Shown in pieces: positions 54,354-62,817 of a DNA stretch of 64,000 nt. Under the pieces are notes generated by a model, which saw only the letters and a list, made by a program, of their open reading frames with translations, searched no databases and was not told the origin of the DNA. The stretch comes from CAIKZZ01 sp035524495. Lineage in GTDB: Bacteria > Pseudomonadota > Gammaproteobacteria > Steroidobacterales > Steroidobacteraceae. The stretch is taken from assembly GCA_035524495.1 (NCBI GenBank), contig DATKOR010000025.1, positions 1 to 64,000 of the forward strand. The letters are read 5' to 3'. The number at the start of each line of letters is the position of its first letter. Positions within the stretch are counted from its first letter, which is position 1. The position numbers and the translations under genes are program-made.

Positions 54354-55763
54354 ATGCTGCGGCCCCCGCTCCTCGTCCTGCTGTCGCTCTGCCTGTACGG
54401 CGCCGCGCGGGCCGACGAGCCGCCGCAGCCGGCGGGAACGCCCGTGCTCGTCGCGCCGGCGGGCGGCGCGGACCGCGCCGCGGAATACCGGGCGTTTCGC
54501 GCCGACTTCGACGCGCAGCGCTACAACGAGGCGCTGCCGCACGCCGAGCGCGTCGTGGCGCTCACCGAGGCGCTCGACGCGCACCACCCGGACCTCGCCA
54601 AGGCGCTCAACAACCTCGGCGCGACGCAGTACCGGCTCGCCGATTTCGGCGCCGCCGAGAAGGCCTACGGACGGGCGCTGGCGCTCGTCGAGGAGGCGCA
54701 CGGCAGCCTGTCGGCGCAGCTGATCGCGCCGCTGCGCGGTCTCGCGCTGACCTACGAGGGCAGCGGGCGCAACGAGTTCGCGGTGGCGCTGCTCGAGCGC
54801 GCGGTCGGCATCAGCCGCCGCTCGCTCGGGCTCTTCAACCCGCAGCAGACGGAGCTGCTGCTGCCGCTGATCGACGGCTACACGGCGCTCGCCCGCTGGA
54901 AGGACGCCGACCGCGCCCACCTCTACATCCTGCAGATCGCCGAGCACCAGTACGGGCCGAACGATCCGCGGCTGTTCCCGGCGCTGCAGCAGCTCGGCCG
55001 CTGGTACGCGAACTCGCTGCAGCGCAACGCCGCGCGCCAGGTCTGGGAGCGGCTGCTCGCGATCAGCAGGGACCCGGCGCACAAGGATCCGATCGGGCAG
55101 ATCGTCGCGCTGCGCGGCATCGCCGAGGCGTACCGCCTCGACTACCAGCTCGGCCCCGAGGCCATCGAGCCGCCGCTGCCGGGCGATGCGCCGCTGATGC
55201 CGGGCCCGCTCGATGCGGACGCGGCGCGCCGGGCGGCGCTGTTCGGGCCCGAGTACGCGTTGTCGTCGCAGGGCCAGGACGCGCTCGAGCGCGCGCTCGC
55301 GATCGCCGAGAAGCTCGATCCGCCCGCGCCTACCGCGCTCGGCGTCGTGCTCGTCGACCTCGGCGACTGGTTCCTGATCGAGGGCCGCACCGACCGAGCG
55401 CTGCCCTACTACGCGCGCGCGCTGCCGCTGCTGGTGCCGGAGTCGGGCGGCGCCGAGGCGGCGGGCGGGCCGCTGTCGCGGCCGGCCCCGCTGCTGTACC
55501 GGGCGCCGCCGTCGGCACAGCGCCACCGCGACCAGCCGGCGGCGCTGGTCGTCGAGAAGTACGCCGTGGCCGAGTTCACGGTCACCGCCGAAGGCAAGGT
55601 CAAGGACGCCAAGGTCGTCGAGGGCGACGCGACCGACGCGCAGAAGTCCTCGTTCCTGTTCGCGATCGGGCGCGCGACCTACCGGCCGCGCTTCGCGGAC
55701 GGCAAGCCCGTCGCCACCGACAACGTGCGGTACCGCGAGAGCTTCCGCTCGATGAAGAGCTGA
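54354..55763 (+). CDS. Exported TPR protein with a TonB C-terminal-like domain
   Basis: 469 residues with a signal peptide (LLVLLSLCLYGAARA). Tetratricopeptide-like helical pairs run from about 45 to 260 (HPDLAKALNNLGATQYRLAD and DFGAAEKAYGRALALVEEAH are clear repeats), with a further TPR pair around 300-360. The C-terminal 80 residues (VEKYAVAEFTVTAEGKVKDA, SFLFAIGRATYRPRFADGKP) match a TonB-C/energy-transducing type domain. This combination suggests a periplasmic scaffold with a TonB-like beta domain; targets unknown. It stops 5 bases before the convergent RcnR-type gene. Confidence 0.82.
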   Translation: MLRPPLLVLLSLCLYGAARADEPPQPAGTPVLVAPAGGADRAAEYRAFRADFDAQRYNEALPHAERVVALTEALDAHHPDLAKALNNLGATQYRLADFGAAEKAYGRALALVEEAHGSLSAQLIAPLRGLALTYEGSGRNEFAVALLERAVGISRRSLGLFNPQQTELLLPLIDGYTALARWKDADRAHLYILQIAEHQYGPNDPRLFPALQQLGRWYANSLQRNAARQVWERLLAISRDPAHKDPIGQIVALRGIAEAYRLDYQLGPEAIEPPLPGDAPLMPGPLDADAARRAALFGPEYALSSQGQDALERALAIAEKLDPPAPTALGVVLVDLGDWFLIEGRTDRALPYYARALPLLVPESGGAEAAGGPLSRPAPLLYRAPPSAQRHRDQPAALVVEKYAVAEFTVTAEGKVKDAKVVEGDATDAQKSSFLFAIGRATYRPRFADGKPVATDNVRYRESFRSMKS

Positions 55764-55768
55764 GCACC

Positions 55769-56050
55769 TCAGCGCTTCAGGTACTGGTGGACGATCTCGA
55801 CGAGGTCCTCGGCGGCCGCGACCCTGGGGTCGGTGCGCGGCGCGCGCGGGTCGAGCATGTGCTCGCGGATGTGGTCCTCGATGACCTCGGCGATGAAGCC
55901 GTCGAGCGCGCCGCGCGCCGACGTCGACTGGCGCAGCACCCCGGCGCACTCCTCGTCGGCCTCGACCGCGCGCTCGATGGCCTCGATCTGGCCGCGCAGC
56001 CGCCGCAGCCGGTTCAGCAGCTTCACCTTCTCGCGCGCGACGTGGCTCAT
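55769..56050 (-). CDS. CsoR/RcnR-family metal-sensing repressor
   Basis: 93-residue all-helical DNA-binding protein of the CsoR/RcnR/FrmR family. The four RcnR nickel/cobalt ligands line up by position: H3, C35 (DEEC), H60 and H64 (EDHIREH). FrmR-type formaldehyde sensors keep C35 but differ at 3 and 64, so a Ni/Co or similar metal sensor is favoured. Helix 1 is basic and DNA-facing (KLLNRLRRLRGQIEAIERAV). On the minus strand a TATACT -10-like box (56083-56088) lies within the candidate operator, so autorepression is likely. Divergent from the porin gene. Confidence 0.9.
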   Translation of the reverse strand: MSHVAREKVKLLNRLRRLRGQIEAIERAVEADEECAGVLRQSTSARGALDGFIAEVIEDHIREHMLDPRAPRTDPRVAAAEDLVEIVHQYLKR

Positions 56051-56070
56051 GACAGCCGGCCCCGGGATTG

Positions 56071-56090
56071 ATAGTATGGGGGAGTATACC
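56071..56090. promoter_or_regulatory. Candidate CsoR/RcnR-type operator
   Basis: ATAGTATGGGGGAGTATACC sits 20-40 bases upstream of the repressor start. A G5 tract is flanked by A/T-rich arms, with a GTAT-N8-ATAC dyad and an AGTAT direct repeat, the pattern of operators in this repressor family. It covers the repressor's own -10-like box and lies about 120 bases upstream of the OprB-like gene, so it could control both directions. Confidence 0.62.
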
Positions 56091-56211
56091 TTAATGGCCG
56101 CCGGCCGGCGACCGCGCCGCGCGCGCAGGCCACCGTCATCCGGCGCTGGTATCGTGCGCGGCTTTCCGGGCGCTGGCCGCCCGCCACCCTCGGGGACCTC
56201 ACGGTCGGATC

Positions 56212-57552
56212 ATGCGAAACGGGACCCTTCGTCGACGCGCGGCGGCGCGCCTGGCGTGCGCGCTCGGCGCGCTGCTCGTCGCCGCCCTCGCCCGCGCGGA
56301 CCAGGCGCCCGTGGCCGACGAGGCGTTCGCGGTCCACGGCCAGGCGACTTACGTCGAGCAGGAGACGAGCGGCTTCCATGCCCCCTACCGCGGCACGAAC
56401 AGCCTCTCGCCCGACCAGGGCCGCGAGACCTTCGACGCGACCGTCGACGTCGGCGCGCGGCTGTGGAGCGGCGCCGAGGGCTGGCTGAGCGGCGAGGTCG
56501 ACCAGGGCTTTGGCCTCGACGACACGCTCGGGCTCGCGGGCTTCCCGAGCGGCGAGGCCTACAAGGTCGGCCGCAAACGCCCGTACCTGCGCCTGCCGCG
56601 CGCCTTCGTGCGCGACACCGTGGAGCTCGGCGGCGCGGCGCTCGCGCGCGAGCCGGGCCCCACCCAGCTCGGCGGCGGCGGGCGCGCGGACCGGCTGGTC
56701 GTCACGGTCGGCAAGTTCAGCGTCGGCGACCTCTTCGACACCAACCAGTACGCGCACGACCCGCGCGCCGACTTCATGAACTGGACCGCGATCGACGCCG
56801 GCACCTTCGACTACGCCGCCGACGCCTGGGGCTACACGGTCGGCGCCGCGCTCGAGTGGTACCAGGGGGCGTACACGCTGCGCGGCGGCGCGTTCGAGCT
56901 CTCGAACGTGCCGAACAGCGCGCACCTCGAGCCCGGCGGGCACGAGTTCCAGATCGTCGCCGAGCTCGAGCACCGCCACGAGCTCGGCGGCGAGCCCGGC
57001 CGGCTGCTGGTGACGGGCTTCGAGAGCCGCGGACGGATGGCGCTGCTCGACGAGGCGACCGCGGTCGCGCTCGCGAACAACGGCAGCGTCGACCTGGCGA
57101 CGCTGCGGCGCTTGCGCAGCCGCTTCGGCGCACACCTGACGCTCGAGCAGGCGCTCGGCCCCGAGCTCGGCGCGTTCGCGCGCGCCGGCGGCGCCGCGGG
57201 CAACGTCGAGACCTACGAGTTCACCGACGTCGACCACGCGCTCGCCGCGGGCCTGTCGCTGAAGGGCACGCGCTGGGGGCGCCCGGGCGATACGGTCGGG
57301 CTCGCGGCGATGCGTAACGCGCTCTCCGCGGCGCGCCAGCGCTACCTCGCCGCCGGCGGGCTCGGCATCCTCGTCGGCGACGGGCGCCTGCCGCACGCCG
57401 GCGCCGAGGCGATCGTCGAGAGCTACTACGCGGCCGCCGTCGGCCCGGCCGCCGCGGTGACGCTTGATTACCAGTATGTGACGAACCCGGCCTTCAACCG
57501 CGATCGGGGACCGGTGTCGGTGTTCGCGCTGCGTCTGCACGCGCAGTTCTGA
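56212..57552 (+). CDS. OprB-like carbohydrate-selective porin family protein
   Basis: 446 residues. A signal peptide (ALGALLVAALARA) leads to a beta-barrel with alternating aromatic/polar strands. The OprB-family N-terminal block AVHGQATYVEQETSGFHAPY and YRGTNSLSPDQGRETFDATV is clear, as are TVGKFSVGDLFDTNQYAHDP and the C-terminal aromatic end FALRLHAQF, which fits outer-membrane insertion. Family members take up sugars or other small solutes. Here the porin precedes a two-gene ABC importer and diverges from a metal sensor, so the natural cargo may not be sugar. Confidence 0.87.
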   Translation: MRNGTLRRRAAARLACALGALLVAALARADQAPVADEAFAVHGQATYVEQETSGFHAPYRGTNSLSPDQGRETFDATVDVGARLWSGAEGWLSGEVDQGFGLDDTLGLAGFPSGEAYKVGRKRPYLRLPRAFVRDTVELGGAALAREPGPTQLGGGGRADRLVVTVGKFSVGDLFDTNQYAHDPRADFMNWTAIDAGTFDYAADAWGYTVGAALEWYQGAYTLRGGAFELSNVPNSAHLEPGGHEFQIVAELEHRHELGGEPGRLLVTGFESRGRMALLDEATAVALANNGSVDLATLRRLRSRFGAHLTLEQALGPELGAFARAGGAAGNVETYEFTDVDHALAAGLSLKGTRWGRPGDTVGLAAMRNALSAARQRYLAAGGLGILVGDGRLPHAGAEAIVESYYAAAVGPAAAVTLDYQYVTNPAFNRDRGPVSVFALRLHAQF

Positions 57553-57640
57553 GCGCCGCGCGGGGCTTGAGCCGTCCCGCCGATGTGTCAGACTTCGCCG
57601 CCTGCCGTCGCCCGGACCACTCGCATTCGCGCTCGCCCCC

Positions 57641-59365
57641 ATGCCGCAGAGCCCCACCGCCTGGAACACCGCGAGCCGCGGCGCCCCGTCACGCTTTGAC
57701 CTGATCGCGCTCCTGCTGGTCGTCGGGCTGCTCGCGTTCCTCGGCGAGGGCAGCCACGGAGTGCTCGCGCCGCTGACGAGCCTGGACGTGAGCCCGGTGT
57801 CGCTCGCGCCCGCGCACCTGCCGGAGTACGCGGCGCGCACCACGCTCAGGATGGGCGCGGCGCTCGTGCTTTCGCTCTTGTTCACGTTCACCTACGCGAC
57901 CTGGGCCGCGAAGAGCCCGCGCGCCGGGCGCCTGCTCGTGCCCTTGCTCGACATCCTGCAGTCGGTGCCGATCCTCGGCTTCATCTCGGTGACCGTGGTG
58001 TTCTTCCTGTCGCTCGCGCCCGGGCGCGTGCTCGGCGCCGAGTTCGCGGCGGTGTTCGCGATCTTCACGAGCCAGGCCTGGAACATGGCCTTCAGCTTCT
58101 ACCAGAGCCTGCGCACGGTCCCGACCGAGCTCAGCGAGGCCGCGCGCAGCTTTCACCTCTCTGCCTGGGCGCGCTTCTGGCGGCTCGAGGTGCCGTTCGC
58201 GATGCCGCCGCTCATCTGGAACATGATGATGTCGATGTCGGGCGGCTGGTTCTTCGTGGTCGCCTCCGAGGCGATCAGCGTGGGATCGACGAACCTGACG
58301 CTGCCCGGGATCGGCTCCTACATCGCGCTCGCGATCCAGCAGAAGGACCTGGCGGCGGTCGGCTGGGCGATCGGCTCGATGCTCGCGGTGATCCTGATCT
58401 ACGACCAGCTCCTGTTCCGGCCGCTGGTTGCGTGGGCCGACCGCTTTCGCTTCGAGCAGGAACCCGGCGCGCTGCCGCCGCACTCCTGGGTCCTCGACGC
58501 GCTCGGGCGCTCGATCCTCGTCGCGCGCTTCCTGCGCTCGCTGCGGCGCGTCGGCCAGCGACTCGGCGCCGCGATCCGCAGCGCCCCGGGCACCACGCGC
58601 CTCGAGTCGCGCGCGCACGCGCGCCGCCTCGACCTGCTCGCGACCGGCGTCGTCGGCGTGCTGCTGGCGCTCGCCGTCTGGCAGGCGGGCAAGTTCCTCG
58701 CGCCCGAGCTCGGCTGGCACGACCTCGGCACCACCGTCGGGCTCGGCGCGATCACGATGCTGCGCGTGTTCCTGCTGATCGCGATCGCGAGCCTGATCTG
58801 GGTGCCGATCGGCGTGTACGTGGGCCTGAGGCCCCCGGTCGCGCGCCTCGTGCAGCCGCTGGCGCAGTTCATGGCCGCGTTCCCCGCGAACCTGCTGTTC
58901 CCGGTCGTCGTGATCGGCATCGTCAGCTGGCGGCTCAACCCCGACGTGTGGCTGAGCCCGCTGATGATCCTCGGCACGCAGTGGTACATCCTCTTCAACG
59001 TGATCGCGGGCGCCGCGGCGATCCCCGGCGAGATGCGCAGCGTCGCCGCCAACCTGCGCGTCGGGGGCCTGCTGTGGTGGCGCAGGATCGCGCTGCCGGC
59101 CGTGTTCCCGTACTACGTGACCGGCGCGCTGACGGCCTCGGGCGGCTCGTGGAATGCAAGCATCGTCGCCGAGGTCGCGAGCTGGGGCTCGGAGAAGGTC
59201 GAGGCCGCGGGCCTCGGCGCCTACATCGCCAACGCGACGACGGCCGGGGACTTCCACCGGATCGTGCTCGGCGTCGTGACGATGAGCCTCTACGTGCTGC
59301 TGATCAACCGCCTGCTGTGGCGCCCCCTCTATTACTATGCGGAGCGCAAGTACCGCCTGTCGTGA
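57641..59365 (+). CDS. ABC importer permease, two fused NitT/TauT-type domains
   Basis: 574 residues, about twice the length of a single permease. Two BPD-transport modules follow each other: the first (about 60-265) with SFYQSLRTVPTELSEAARSF and the coupling-helix EAA-like loop, the second (about 330-565) with AGAAAIPGEMRSVAANLRVG and the matching loop. Together they would form a complete transmembrane pair from one chain. The motifs are those of nitrate/sulfonate/bicarbonate systems. The ATPase gene starts 4 bases after its stop. No periplasmic binding protein gene is adjacent. Confidence 0.9.
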   Translation: MPQSPTAWNTASRGAPSRFDLIALLLVVGLLAFLGEGSHGVLAPLTSLDVSPVSLAPAHLPEYAARTTLRMGAALVLSLLFTFTYATWAAKSPRAGRLLVPLLDILQSVPILGFISVTVVFFLSLAPGRVLGAEFAAVFAIFTSQAWNMAFSFYQSLRTVPTELSEAARSFHLSAWARFWRLEVPFAMPPLIWNMMMSMSGGWFFVVASEAISVGSTNLTLPGIGSYIALAIQQKDLAAVGWAIGSMLAVILIYDQLLFRPLVAWADRFRFEQEPGALPPHSWVLDALGRSILVARFLRSLRRVGQRLGAAIRSAPGTTRLESRAHARRLDLLATGVVGVLLALAVWQAGKFLAPELGWHDLGTTVGLGAITMLRVFLLIAIASLIWVPIGVYVGLRPPVARLVQPLAQFMAAFPANLLFPVVVIGIVSWRLNPDVWLSPLMILGTQWYILFNVIAGAAAIPGEMRSVAANLRVGGLLWWRRIALPAVFPYYVTGALTASGGSWNASIVAEVASWGSEKVEAAGLGAYIANATTAGDFHRIVLGVVTMSLYVLLINRLLWRPLYYYAERKYRLS

Positions 59366-59369
59366 TGCC

Positions 59370-60692
59370 ATGAACGCCAACCTGAAACCGCTGCCCCACA
59401 CCCGCCCGCTGCTCGAGGTCGCGCACGTGCGCAAGACCTTCCCGCGCGGCGACGGCGGCGAGCTGCTGGTGCTCGACGACGTGAGCCTGACGCTCAAGCC
59501 CGGCGAGGTCGTCGGGCTCCTCGGCCGCTCGGGCTCGGGCAAGTCGACGCTGCTGCGGCTCATCGCCGGCCTCGCCCAGCCGACGGGCGGCGAGCTCAAG
59601 TACCTCGGCGCGCCGATCGACGGCCCGGCCGACGGCATCGCGATGGTGTTCCAGAGCTTCGCGCTGTTCCCGTGGCTGACCGTCTACGAGAACGTCACGC
59701 TCGGGCTCGAGGCGCTCCGGGTGCCGCGCGACGAGATCCGGCGCCGCTCGCTGGAGGCGATCGACCTCATCGGCCTCGACGGATTCGAGTCGGCCTACCC
59801 GCGCGAGCTCTCGGGCGGCATGCGCCAGCGCGTCGGCTTCGCGCGCGCGCTCGTCGTGCACCCGAACATCCTGCTGATGGACGAGCCGTTCTCGGCGCTC
59901 GACGTGCTGACCGCCGAGACGCTGCGCACCGACTTCCTCGACCTGTGGGCCGACGGGCGCATGCCGATCAAGGGCGTGATCCTCGTGACCCACAACATCG
60001 AGGAGGCGGTACAGATGTGCGACCGGATCCTCGTGTTCGCGACCAATCCGGGCCGCATCCTCTCGACGATCGACGTGACGATCCCGCGGCCGCGCGACCG
60101 GCTCGACCCGGCGTTCGCGGCGCTCGTCGAGCGCATCTACGTCGAGATGACCGCGAAACCCGGCCGCACGCCGGTGCGCATCGAGCGCGCGGCCGGTACC
60201 GGCATCGACCAGACGCTGCCGCGGGTGTCGTCGAACCTGCTGTCGGGCCTCATGGAGACCGTCGCCGCGCCGCCGTTCTCGGGCAAGGCCGACCTGCCGA
60301 AGATCGCGTCCGAGCTCTCGCTCGAGATCGACGACCTGTTCCCGGTCGCCGAGACGCTGCAGATGCTGCGCTTCGCCGAGGTCGAGGGCGGCGACCTCAA
60401 GCTGACGCCCGAGGGCATGGCCTTCGCCGACGCCGCGCTCGACGAGCGCAAGCGCCTGTTCGCGCGCCATCTGCTCGCGCAGGTGCCGCTCGCGGCACAC
60501 ATCCGCCGCATCCTCGACGAGCGCGCGAGCCACGCGGCGCCCAAGAGCCGCTTCCTCGACGAGCTCGAGGACCACATGTCGCCGGAGTCCGCGGAACAGA
60601 CGCTGCGCGCGATCGTCAGCTGGGCCCGGTACGCCGAGGCCTTCGCCTACGACGACGAGACCGGCACCTTCAGCCTCGAGAATCCGAGCTAG
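59370..60692 (+). CDS. ABC importer ATPase with C-terminal AAA-associated domain
   Basis: 440 residues. The ATPase domain has Walker A GRSGSGKST, Q-loop VFQSFALFPWLTVYEN, signature LSGGMRQRVGFARAL, Walker B ILLMDEPFSALD and the switch His in VTHNIEEAVQMCDR. The remaining 160 residues (from about 275) form a winged-helix-like 'AAA-associated' extension (LPKIASELSLEIDDLFPVAE, LKLTPEGMAFADAALDERKR), found on a subset of NitT/TauT ATPases and probably sensing regulation. It pairs with the fused permease 4 bases upstream. Its last 23 bases overlap the convergent lipoprotein gene. Confidence 0.9.
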   Translation: MNANLKPLPHTRPLLEVAHVRKTFPRGDGGELLVLDDVSLTLKPGEVVGLLGRSGSGKSTLLRLIAGLAQPTGGELKYLGAPIDGPADGIAMVFQSFALFPWLTVYENVTLGLEALRVPRDEIRRRSLEAIDLIGLDGFESAYPRELSGGMRQRVGFARALVVHPNILLMDEPFSALDVLTAETLRTDFLDLWADGRMPIKGVILVTHNIEEAVQMCDRILVFATNPGRILSTIDVTIPRPRDRLDPAFAALVERIYVEMTAKPGRTPVRIERAAGTGIDQTLPRVSSNLLSGLMETVAAPPFSGKADLPKIASELSLEIDDLFPVAETLQMLRFAEVEGGDLKLTPEGMAFADAALDERKRLFARHLLAQVPLAAHIRRILDERASHAAPKSRFLDELEDHMSPESAEQTLRAIVSWARYAEAFAYDDETGTFSLENPS

Positions 60693-61770
60693 GCGGCTTC
60701 GGCGGCTCCGGTGCCGGCGGCGGTGCCGAAGGCGTGCCGGGCGACTCCGGCGAGGCAGCACGCGGCGGCGGCTCCGCGGGCTCAGCGCCCGGCGGAGCAT
60801 CCGCCTTCGGCGCATCGGCCTTCGGTGCGGCGACCTTCGGCGCCGGCGCTGCCGCAGCAGGTGCTGATGCCGGCGCCGCGCCGCTGGCGGGCTCCGCGGG
60901 CGCCGCCGCGCCGCTCGCCGCAGCCGGCGCCGCCGCCGGCAGGGCGGCCGCCCCTGCCTCGGACGGGGGCGCAGCAGCCGGTGCCGCGGGCGTCGGCGGC
61001 GCAGCCGCCGAAGGCGCAGCGGCCTGGGGCGTCGCCGCCGCCGCGGCGGCGGGTGCCGCCGGCGCGCGCGTCGGGGCCTTCGCGGCGACCGGTGGCGCGG
61101 GCCTGACGGCGGCCGGCGAGACCTCGGTGATCGTGCCTTCGGCGGGCGCGCCGCCTTGCGCGAGCGGCGTGATCGGCTCGTGGCGCACGAGCTTCCGGAC
61201 GATCGGCTGGTCGGGGAACTCGGCGGCGAACTTGGCGCCGGCGTCGCGCATCGCCTTGCGCGTCGCGATCGCGAGCGGCTTGCTGGTCGACAGCGAACCC
61301 GCCGGCTCGTTGCCGAAGCCCGTCAGCACGAGCGAGTCAATCAGGTGCCCGGCGCCGTCGTAGACGTTGATCCGGTACTTGATCGTGACGGCGTAGAGCT
61401 CGGCGCCCGCGTCGCGCGGCGTCAGGAACGAGTATTCCTCGAAGCGCGGCTCGAGCACCACGTCGAGCGGCGGCGACGGCAGCTTCGAGAGGTCAGTGAG
61501 CGGCGTGACGCTCGCGAACATCGCCTTTGCGAGCCGCTCGATCGCCGCGACGTGCGCCGGCCCCAGCAGCACCTGCCACTTGGTCTTGAAGCGCTCCTCG
61601 CTCGCGGTGTAGTTGCGAAACTCGGCGCTGTAGTAAAGCCCGGCCTTCAGCGGCAGCTCCTCGACGAGCGGCCGCGGCATCGCGTTCTCGGCGGTCACGC
61701 GCACGCCGCCGCAGCCGGCGAGCAGCAGCGCACCTGCCAGGCCTGCGAAGAATGCACTGCGTGTCGCCAT
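60670..61770 (-). CDS. Lipoprotein with long Ala/Pro-rich C-terminal tail
   Basis: 366 residues. A lipoprotein signal (FFAGLAGALLLAGC, Cys 20) is followed by a folded domain of about 190 residues (LKAGLYYSAEFRNYTASEER, LEPRFEEYSFLTPRDAGAEL, IKYRINVYDGAGHLIDSLVL). From about residue 215 to the end the protein is Ala/Pro/Glu-rich low-complexity sequence. Such a tail could span the periplasm or peptidoglycan. It is the last visible gene of the minus-strand vWA cluster (21-base gap to the upstream vWA gene). No family recognised. Confidence 0.75.
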   Translation of the reverse strand: MATRSAFFAGLAGALLLAGCGGVRVTAENAMPRPLVEELPLKAGLYYSAEFRNYTASEERFKTKWQVLLGPAHVAAIERLAKAMFASVTPLTDLSKLPSPPLDVVLEPRFEEYSFLTPRDAGAELYAVTIKYRINVYDGAGHLIDSLVLTGFGNEPAGSLSTSKPLAIATRKAMRDAGAKFAAEFPDQPIVRKLVRHEPITPLAQGGAPAEGTITEVSPAAVRPAPPVAAKAPTRAPAAPAAAAAATPQAAAPSAAAPPTPAAPAAAPPSEAGAAALPAAAPAAASGAAAPAEPASGAAPASAPAAAAPAPKVAAPKADAPKADAPPGAEPAEPPPRAASPESPGTPSAPPPAPEPPKPPSSDSRG

Positions 61771-61791
61771 CGGTGCGCGTCCCTTCTGCGA

Positions 61792-62817
61792 CTAGCGTAC
61801 GAGCCCGACGAACGATCCGCCATTGCGCTGGCAGATGATCCGCATCAGCTGCGCGAGGCGGATGTTGGTGAACTGCGGGTACTGCGGGTCGAGCGGGAAG
61901 CCGATGTAGTGGATGCGCACCGCGCGCTCGCCGGTCTTGTCGTTGCGGTTGATCCGGTCGACCGTGTCGACGACCTGCTGGATCGAGGCGCCGGTGAACT
62001 CGTCGCCGAACACGTAGATGCTGATCTTGTGCTCCGGCGTCCAGAACGTGCGGATCGCCGTGATGATGCCCTCGGCCGGGCTCGAGGCCGAGAACGCGTT
62101 CCAGCCGTTGAACGAGTCGAGGATCGCCTTGCGCCGCGCCGGCGTGTCCGGGATCCACTTGCCGCGGTACTCCGAGAACATGTAGTAGCCCTGGTCGGAC
62201 ATCACCTGGATGCCCTTCAGCTGCGGGTACATCTCGAGCACCTCGCGCAGCTTCTGCTTCGCGAGCCCCCAGCTGTAGCTCTGCATCGAGCCCGAGGTGT
62301 CGATCAGGAAGATCACGTACTCGCTGTCGACCGGCACGCCGCCGATCGGCGCGTCCTTGGCGCGCTTGAAGTTCTGGCCGAGCAGCCGCTCCATCTCCGA
62401 GGTCAGCGTCTGCTGCGCGGCGGACAGCCGGCCCTCGAGCGCGGCCGCGACCGCGGCGTCCTGCTTGGAGGCCGAGAACTGGCCCTTGATCTTCGACAGG
62501 TCGCCCTGCAGGCGCGCGAGCTTGGCCTTGAGCTCCGACACCTGCTCGCGCCGCCCGAGGAGTTCGCGCCCGAGCACCTCGGCCTCGCCGCGCAGCGCCA
62601 CGAGCTCGGCCTCGCGCTTCTCGATGAGCCCCGAGAGGTCGGTGTCGATCGCCTGGATCACCTTCGGGCGCCCGACCTGCGCCAGCACCATGATCAGGAT
62701 CAGCGCGCCGAAGGCGCAGCAGATCGCGTCCAGGAACGACATGCTGAACACCTGGAAGTCGCGGTCGCGGCGCCGGCTGCCGCGCACGCCGCGCGAGCCC
62801 GAGGTCGAGGCACTCAC
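61792..62817 (-). CDS. Membrane-anchored vWA-domain protein (second of pair)
   Basis: 341 residues from a GTG that overlaps the upstream stop (GTGA). The N-terminus has a basic stretch, then FQVFSMSFLDAICCAFGALI, a membrane helix preceded by an invariant-looking Asp and followed by two Cys. A coiled coil (about 60-135) leads to a C-terminal von Willebrand A domain with the MIDAS start FLIDTSGSMQSYSWG and a later acidic IYVFGDEFTGASI. It presumably sits in the inner membrane with the vWA domain in the periplasm. It is the paralogue of the next upstream gene. Confidence 0.85.
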   Translation of the reverse strand: MSASTSGSRGVRGSRRRDRDFQVFSMSFLDAICCAFGALILIMVLAQVGRPKVIQAIDTDLSGLIEKREAELVALRGEAEVLGRELLGRREQVSELKAKLARLQGDLSKIKGQFSASKQDAAVAAALEGRLSAAQQTLTSEMERLLGQNFKRAKDAPIGGVPVDSEYVIFLIDTSGSMQSYSWGLAKQKLREVLEMYPQLKGIQVMSDQGYYMFSEYRGKWIPDTPARRKAILDSFNGWNAFSASSPAEGIITAIRTFWTPEHKISIYVFGDEFTGASIQQVVDTVDRINRNDKTGERAVRIHYIGFPLDPQYPQFTNIRLAQLMRIICQRNGGSFVGLVR

